A stretch of 9,901 bases of DNA from the NCBI GenBank assembly GCA_946543495.1, contig CAMNLS010000033.1, positions 1-9,901 on the forward strand, given 5' to 3'. The notes beneath the pieces were generated by a model, which was given only the letters and a program-made list of their open reading frames with translations, did not search any database and was not told the DNA's origin. Made by a program: the position numbers and the translations under genes. Positions 6,327 through 9,901 of the stretch are shown here, one piece after another. Numbering within the stretch: the stretch's first letter is position 1; each line of letters starts with the position of its first letter. This DNA comes from an uncultured Selenomonadales bacterium (lineage in GTDB: Bacteria > Bacillota > Negativicutes > Selenomonadales > Selenomonadaceae).

Positions 6327-7259
6327 TTAAAAATTTTTCTTAAGGTAATCGGCAATGAGCTCGCCCATGATTTTTTTTCCGCGCAGAGCCGGATGCAAAC
6401 CGTCGGGCGTTAGTTCCGCACGCAGATAACCGAATTCATCAGTTAGCGGCGTCGACACGTCAATAAAGTAAGGCGTCGTCTTTATCCAGAAATTAATTTG
6501 TTCACGCGCCTCGCGCCAATCGTCGTCAGTCAACGGAATTCCACGCGGCGTCATCAGTTCGGGATTCATTGAAGTTATCGTGCTGAAAACGGGCGTTATA
6601 TCGTTCGCCAAACATTTATCGCGCAAAGCCTCCAAGTTCTTAATAACGGCGGCACTCTTCGCGCCAATACGGATATCATTGACGCCCGCCATGATGATTA
6701 GCACTTGCGGCTTGAATGGCAGAACGTCATTGTCGAAGCGGTCTAGCATTGCTTGAGTCGTGTCGCCGCTACGCGCAAGACTTTTAATCGGCACGTCGCA
6801 ATAAGTTTCCCATTGACAGGAGAGTTGCCCCGCAGGAATGTAGCTCGCGCCGCCGTGTGAAATGCTATCACCAAGCACCGCGAACTTAACGGGCGCAGTC
6901 ACCGTGAAATATTTTTTTACCGACCAATCACTCAACGGCTTATGATTCCTATCGACGACGCGCACTTGCCAATAATACTTGCCCGACTCCGTGAAGGGCG
7001 TCCAATCCGTCACGCGATTAAGAGCCTCCGTGTTGAAGAGCTCGCGCACAATTTTATCACGCGCCCCATCCACCTTAACGACTTGCACTTGATAAAACTG
7101 CGTCAAGGGCAGCGGCTCCCATGAATACGTCGGATAGAGCTGCATGAAGTCCATTTGCTCAAACTCGGCAGTGAGCACGGGCGGCGGCAGTTTCTTTGCT
7201 TCGACGCCCCCGCCAAACAATAGACACGTTGACAGCAGTAGCGGTAAAACTTTTTTCAT
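6327..7259 (-). CDS. Exported SGNH/GDSL hydrolase with N-terminal Fn3-like domain
   Basis: The 310-residue product starts with a signal peptide (MKKVLPLLLSTCLLFGGGVEA, 1-21). The Cys at 12 is not in a proper lipobox, so a lipoprotein is unlikely. Residues about 24-120 look like a fibronectin type III-like beta sandwich (YPTYSWEPLPLTQFYQVQV, then GKYYWQVRVVD and WSVKKYFTV). Residues about 126-310 form an SGNH hydrolase: block I GDSIS (G130, D131, S132 nucleophile), block II Gly165 (RSGDTT), block III GVND (192-195) and block V DGLH (D286, H289). Such enzymes are esterases, lipases or sugar O-deacetylases; an envelope glycan or lipid substrate is plausible, but none is indicated. The frame can be extended to an ATG at 7292, but those 11 residues are only the translation of a 7-bp repeat, so ATG 7259 with the signal peptide directly after it is chosen. 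It leads the minus-strand gene run. Confidence 0.88.
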   Translation of the reverse strand: MKKVLPLLLSTCLLFGGGVEAKKLPPPVLTAEFEQMDFMQLYPTYSWEPLPLTQFYQVQVVKVDGARDKIVRELFNTEALNRVTDWTPFTESGKYYWQVRVVDRNHKPLSDWSVKKYFTVTAPVKFAVLGDSISHGGASYIPAGQLSCQWETYCDVPIKSLARSGDTTQAMLDRFDNDVLPFKPQVLIIMAGVNDIRIGAKSAAVIKNLEALRDKCLANDITPVFSTITSMNPELMTPRGIPLTDDDWREAREQINFWIKTTPYFIDVSTPLTDEFGYLRAELTPDGLHPALRGKKIMGELIADYLKKNF

Positions 7260-7287
7260 TCCCAATTCCCCATTCCTAATTCCTAAT
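7260..7287 (-). repeat. Four tandem 7-bp repeats ending at the SGNH hydrolase start codon
   Basis: Read on the minus strand, the units are ATTAGGA (7281-7287), ATTAGGA (7274-7280), ATGGGGA (7267-7273) and ATTGGGA (7260-7266), with the start ATG next at 7259. The last two units supply the G-rich ribosome-binding sequence. No other copy was seen in the window. Confidence 0.85.
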
Positions 7288-7294
7288 TGCATTC

Positions 7295-7324
7295 AAAAAG
7301 CCCCTCCGCCGAAGCAGAGGAGCC
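7295..7324 (-). terminator. Rho-independent terminator of the porin gene
   Basis: On the minus strand, GCTCCTCTGC (7314-7323) and GCGGAGGGGC (7300-7309) form a 10-bp stem, two pairs being G-T wobbles, closed by a TTCG tetraloop (C-UUCG-G type), then five T (7295-7299). On the plus strand the two wobbles become C-A mismatches, so it acts mainly on the minus strand. A smaller hairpin (GCCGA/TCGGC, 7337-7350) lies between it and the porin stop. Confidence 0.9.
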
Positions 7325-7360
7325 TTTTTATCGTTTGCCGATAGCTCGGCGAAAATTTTC

Positions 7361-8605
7361 TTAGAAGAACCAGCTGACACGGCTGTAGAAAGCTCTGGCT
7401 CTCTTGTCGGTGATGAAGTCTTTGCCGTGGAAGTACTTAAATTCAATCCTCGTGTTGTAAAGCGGAACGTACCTTACGGCGAACTCGACACCTTTTGATC
7501 CCGCGTAAGCAGCGTCATAAGTCGGAGCCAAGCTGACGAGCGGGGAGATATAACGATAATCCGCGCTGATATCCCAAGAGCCTCGTTTCGACTTATCCGC
7601 GTTGCCATAGGCAAGACCGGCAGTCCACGACTTCTTCCAATCTTTAGCTTTGGTGTTCTGAGCGTACGCGCCGCGAACTTGCAAGTCGCCGAAGTTGTAG
7701 TGTGCGCCGACTGTCCAAACCGAAGCGTTGTGGGTGTTCTTGTTATAGCGTTGACCAAATGCATCGTGTAAAGTGAGGAAGTAATCGCTACGGAAGTGGT
7801 GGAATCCTGCGCCGATGTAGAGTTTATCGTTGTCGTAAGAAAGTTCTCCGCCCTGATAGCTCGCGGTATCAACATCATTGGTGCCGCTCCAACGACCTGC
7901 CATCAACGCGACTTTGAATTTGTCGCCGTAAACGATTTGTGCGCCGCTGAACTCGTCATCAATCAACATGCCGTCATCAACGTTGGTGTAGAAGGGAAGT
8001 TTACCTACATTGATTTGGAAATTGCCGTAGGTGCCCTGCGCGTAGGCTTGCTTAAGTTTGAAGTCGCTGGACGTATCGTCTTTCATATCAGAGGTTGCAT
8101 CTAGACGAGCTTTGAGCTTCCAATGATCGTTGACTGTAGCCGTAGGCTCGAAACGCATCAAGATCCAGTTTCTGGTGTTCTTAATTTTGCCGCCGTCTTC
8201 GGTTTTGATTCTTGTATTTTTATAGCGATAACGCAATTCACCGTGCCAAACGACTTTATCAGCGTACTTCTCAAGCTCAGCCACGCGAACGCCGAGTGCA
8301 TCGAGTTCATCACGGAATTCAGCTGCAAGGCGGTCGAGTTCGGCTTTGTTTGCGCCGCTAGGATTCTTCGCCATAGCCTTAGCAATCATCTGCGCCATTT
8401 CGTAACGGGTGATGTTGCGGTCGCCGCGATAGGTGCCGTCGCCGTAACCTTCGATAACGCCTTCTGCCGCGAGCTTAGAAACCGAGTTGTAAGCCCAATG
8501 ACCTGCCGGAACGTCGCTGAACGGATTAGCCGCTGCCGATACGTTTGCACTTGCGCCGCCGATTACGAACGCCGCCGCTAATGCTGCTGTTAATGTCTTC
8601 TTCAT
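7361..8605 (-). CDS. Outer-membrane porin with N-terminal SLH domain
   Basis: The 414-residue product has a signal peptide (MKKTLTAALAAAFVIGGASANVSA, about 1-24), then one SLH domain (about 27-80: NPFSDVPAGHWAYNSVSKLAAEGVIEGY to ITRYEMAQMIAKAM). A short coiled coil (about 87-116, ELDRLAAEFRDELDALGVRVAELEKY) follows, then a long region of alternating beta strands ending SRVSWFF with C-terminal Phe. In Negativicutes such proteins form trimeric channels in the outer membrane, while the SLH domain grips polyamine-modified peptidoglycan and so ties the outer membrane to the wall. The start is ATG 8605, with GGAGGT at 8613-8618; a TTG at 8620 in the same frame lies upstream of that site and is rejected. 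The gene is monocistronic by layout, with its own promoter, leader and terminator, and is probably highly expressed. Substrate selectivity cannot be read from the sequence. Confidence 0.93.
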   Translation of the reverse strand: MKKTLTAALAAAFVIGGASANVSAAANPFSDVPAGHWAYNSVSKLAAEGVIEGYGDGTYRGDRNITRYEMAQMIAKAMAKNPSGANKAELDRLAAEFRDELDALGVRVAELEKYADKVVWHGELRYRYKNTRIKTEDGGKIKNTRNWILMRFEPTATVNDHWKLKARLDATSDMKDDTSSDFKLKQAYAQGTYGNFQINVGKLPFYTNVDDGMLIDDEFSGAQIVYGDKFKVALMAGRWSGTNDVDTASYQGGELSYDNDKLYIGAGFHHFRSDYFLTLHDAFGQRYNKNTHNASVWTVGAHYNFGDLQVRGAYAQNTKAKDWKKSWTAGLAYGNADKSKRGSWDISADYRYISPLVSLAPTYDAAYAGSKGVEFAVRYVPLYNTRIEFKYFHGKDFITDKRARAFYSRVSWFF

Positions 8606-8683
8606 TTTGAAAACCTCCAATGATTTAACCGATAAAGCTTAACGCTGTTGGCTCTCGTCAGCCTTTGGAGGAGCTTTCAAAAT
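8604..8683 (-). promoter_or_regulatory. Leader hairpin predicted to hide the porin ribosome-binding site
   Basis: In the mRNA, 8665-8671 (CCTCCAA) pairs perfectly with 8614-8620 (TTGGAGG, the Shine-Dalgarno), and 8675-8683 pairs with 8604-8612 (nine pairs, reaching the A and U of the AUG). The only interruption is one base (8613) opposite three (8672-8674). The loop is 44 nt and contains a small GGCT/AGCC stem. This is seen directly as complementarity; control of translation is inference. Confidence 0.6.
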
Positions 8684-8738
8684 TGAGTGACCGTGTTTCC
8701 TCAAGTCTTCCGACTTCTCCGCTTGCTTTCCTCAAGCC
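8606..8738 (-). promoter_or_regulatory. Structured 5' untranslated leader of the porin mRNA
   Basis: From the predicted start near 8738 to the ATG there are about 130 nt without a gene. At the extreme 5' end, GCTTG (minus strand 8733-8737) pairs with CAAGC (8721-8725), which may protect the transcript end. Next is AAGTC-GGAA-GACTT (8703-8716), a 5-bp stem with a GNRA-type loop. Then comes the hairpin over the ribosome-binding site. A 10-bp sequence, TTTCCTCAAG on the plus strand, occurs twice, at 8696-8705 and 8727-8736. It matches no riboswitch class that I recognise. Confidence 0.55.
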
Positions 8739-8744
8739 GCAAAG

Positions 8745-8773
8745 AATATAGCACAGTCCAAAATTTTTTTCAA
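8745..8773 (-). promoter_or_regulatory. Strong sigma-70-type promoter of the porin gene
   Basis: On the minus strand the -35 is TTGAAA (8768-8773) and the -10 is TATATT (8745-8750), separated by exactly 17 bp. The bases TGC just before the -10 add an extended -10 element. The predicted start is near 8738. Confidence 0.75.
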
Positions 8774-8812
8774 TAAGAATTTTTCCCATATTTACTACAG
8801 ATTTTTATTTCA

Positions 8813-8841
8813 TTGCTTTTCGTTTGCTAGTAATTTATAAT
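8813..8841 (+). promoter_or_regulatory. Promoter of meaB
   Basis: The -10 is a perfect TATAAT (8836-8841). The -35 is a partial match, TTGCTT (8813-8818), at 17 bp spacing. The predicted start is near 8848, giving a leader of about 28 nt. Its -35 is 39 bp from the -35 of the divergent porin promoter, and the AT-rich stretch between them (8774-8812) is the only shared control region. Confidence 0.65.
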
Positions 8842-8875
8842 TTTAGACGAAGAACTTTGCAGAGGAGTGGAGCGA

Positions 8876-9901
8876 ATGGCAAACTATACGACGACGACCC
8901 CTGATTGGGCAGTCGCGAATCAATCGGCGGTGATGAGCGGCATTGAAGGCATAAAAGATACGACGGTCGGCAATATTAATCCCGCGTTCACATCGGGCGC
9001 GTTCAAGCCTAAACGCCGAATGACATTAACGGAAGATGAACTCGTTGACGGCGTGGCACGCGGCGACAGAATGATTTTGTCGCGGGCGATAACGTTAATA
9101 GAAAGCAACAGCCCTAAACACTTCGCGAAGGCGCAACGAGTATTGCAAAGGCTCCTTCCGCGAACGGGTCATGCGTTGAGGATTGGGATAACGGGCGTGC
9201 CGGGCGCGGGCAAGTCCACGATTATTGAGGCGTTCGGCAACATGCTTTGCGATGACGGACACAGGGTAGCAGTTCTTTCAATCGACCCGACCAGCTCCAT
9301 AACTAAAGGTTCAATACTTGGCGATAAAACTAGAATGGGCACGCTTAGCCGCCGCAGTGAAGCTTTTATCCGTCCAAGTCCGGCGGGCGGAACGTTGGGA
9401 GGCGTAGCACGCAAGAGCCGTGAAACTATGCTTATGTGCGAGGCGGCGGGCTATGACGTGATTCTGATTGAGACCGTCGGCGTTGGGCAATCTGAAACGA
9501 CCGTCCGTTCAATGGTTGATTTCTTTATGCTCGTCGTGTTGACTGGCGCGGGCGATGACTTGCAGGGCATTAAGAAAGGTATCATGGAACTTGCTGATGC
9601 TATCGTCGTAAACAAGGCGGACGGTGATAATCTTGTTCGTGCTAAGGTCACTCGCGGCGAATACGAACGCATGACGGAGTTCATCAGACCCGCGACGGAA
9701 GGTTGGCCGACGCACGCTTACCTTGCCAGTGCCGTTACTAAGATGGGCTTGCCGGAGCTGTGGCAAGTGATTCAGCTATTCAAAGAGACGACGACTAAGA
9801 GCGGCGTATTTCAAAGGCGGCGGGATTCGCAGTTGCTTGATTGGATGCACGCGATGATTGATGAGCACTTGCATAATTTATTCTTCGGCGACGCTGTGAT
9901 A
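8876..9901 (+). CDS. meaB: Methylmalonyl-CoA mutase-associated GTPase MeaB (3' end cut by window)
   Basis: The reading frame is open from ATG 8876 to the last base, about 342 codons, with no stop. MeaB/ArgK GTPases load and protect adenosylcobalamin in methylmalonyl-CoA mutase, using GTP hydrolysis as a gate, in the cytoplasm. Visible motifs are the P-loop GVPGAGKST (about 106-114), LSIDPTSSITKGSILGDKTRM (about 133-153), RPSPAGGTLGGVA (about 165-177), the G3 region ETVGVGQSE (about 198-206), TGAGDDLQGIKKGIMELAD (about 222-240) and NKAD (about 245-248). All are intact. The start has GAGGAG at 8862-8867, 8 bases upstream. About 45 extra residues (MANYTTTPDWAVANQSAVMS and on) come before the usual MeaB beginning. 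The gene is divergent from the porin. It suggests propionate formation through succinyl-CoA and methylmalonyl-CoA; mutase genes would be expected nearby, beyond the right edge. Confidence 0.95.
   Translation, partial: MANYTTTTPDWAVANQSAVMSGIEGIKDTTVGNINPAFTSGAFKPKRRMTLTEDELVDGVARGDRMILSRAITLIESNSPKHFAKAQRVLQRLLPRTGHALRIGITGVPGAGKSTIIEAFGNMLCDDGHRVAVLSIDPTSSITKGSILGDKTRMGTLSRRSEAFIRPSPAGGTLGGVARKSRETMLMCEAAGYDVILIETVGVGQSETTVRSMVDFFMLVVLTGAGDDLQGIKKGIMELADAIVVNKADGDNLVRAKVTRGEYERMTEFIRPATEGWPTHAYLASAVTKMGLPELWQVIQLFKETTTKSGVFQRRRDSQLLDWMHAMIDEHLHNLFFGDAVI

Noticed and set aside
5880..6413. Plus-strand open frame of 177 codons
   Set aside because: It is antisense to the PHP gene and the end of the SGNH gene, and its translation has no family features.
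7260..7287. CRISPR-like or satellite array
   Set aside because: There are only four 7-bp units, with no spacers and no cas genes.
7260..7292. Upstream ATG giving an MQLGIRNGELG extension of the SGNH hydrolase
   Set aside because: It translates the 7-bp repeat and would bury the signal peptide; it also follows the terminator T run almost directly.
8123..8581. Plus-strand open frame of 152 codons
   Set aside because: It is antisense to the SLH and early barrel region of the porin, and no motif is visible.
8703..8716. Terminator or attenuator in the porin leader
   Set aside because: The stem is only 5 bp and no T run follows on the minus strand.

Overview
The window looks like a chromosomal segment of a Gram-negative-type Firmicute (class Negativicutes, Selenomonas/Veillonella-like). 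Two things point there. An outer-membrane porin carries one N-terminal SLH domain, a coiled coil and a C-terminal aromatic residue, which is the outer-membrane tethering design typical of that class. A MeaB-type chaperone GTPase of methylmalonyl-CoA mutase fits propionate-forming metabolism. Ribosome-binding sites are strong (GGAGG-like), and GTG and TTG starts are used freely. I see no insertion sequence, phage gene, CRISPR array, tRNA or rRNA.

Layout. (1) Bases 1-3008, plus strand: a tight four-gene run made of the 3' end of a TsaC/YrdC threonylcarbamoyl-AMP synthase, a SnoaL-like protein (ATGA overlap), glyA (13 bp gap) and a PAP2-family membrane phosphatase (11 bp gap). It ends at a hairpin terminator that also serves the converging metA gene. 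(2) Bases 3023-7259, minus strand: an SGNH/GDSL hydrolase, a PHP-family phosphoesterase, a small HydF-like GTPase with damaged G motifs, an unrecognised exported protein and metA. The first two are 12 bp apart. The last three are very tightly coupled and may have their own extended -10 promoter. (3) Bases 7361-8605, minus strand: the SLH porin, with its own strong promoter, a structured leader of about 130 nt and a UUCG-loop terminator. (4) From 8876 to the right edge, plus strand: meaB, divergent from the porin and cut by the window end.

Working together: glyA (one-carbon and serine/glycine metabolism) and metA (methionine entry) are biosynthetic. TsaC makes the tRNA t6A precursor. The PAP2 protein, the SGNH hydrolase, the unrecognised exported protein and the porin belong to the envelope. 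meaB belongs to B12-dependent propionate metabolism.

Most notable: the porin mRNA leader can fold its ribosome-binding site and most of its AUG into a 16-bp hairpin. The HydF-like GTPase lacks switch I, the DxxG glycine and both C-terminal HydF domains. MetA carries Glu111, predicting acetyl-CoA rather than succinyl-CoA use. Four 7-bp repeats run exactly up to the SGNH hydrolase start codon. Most of the window is ordinary housekeeping content, and I found no convincing multi-gene novel system.
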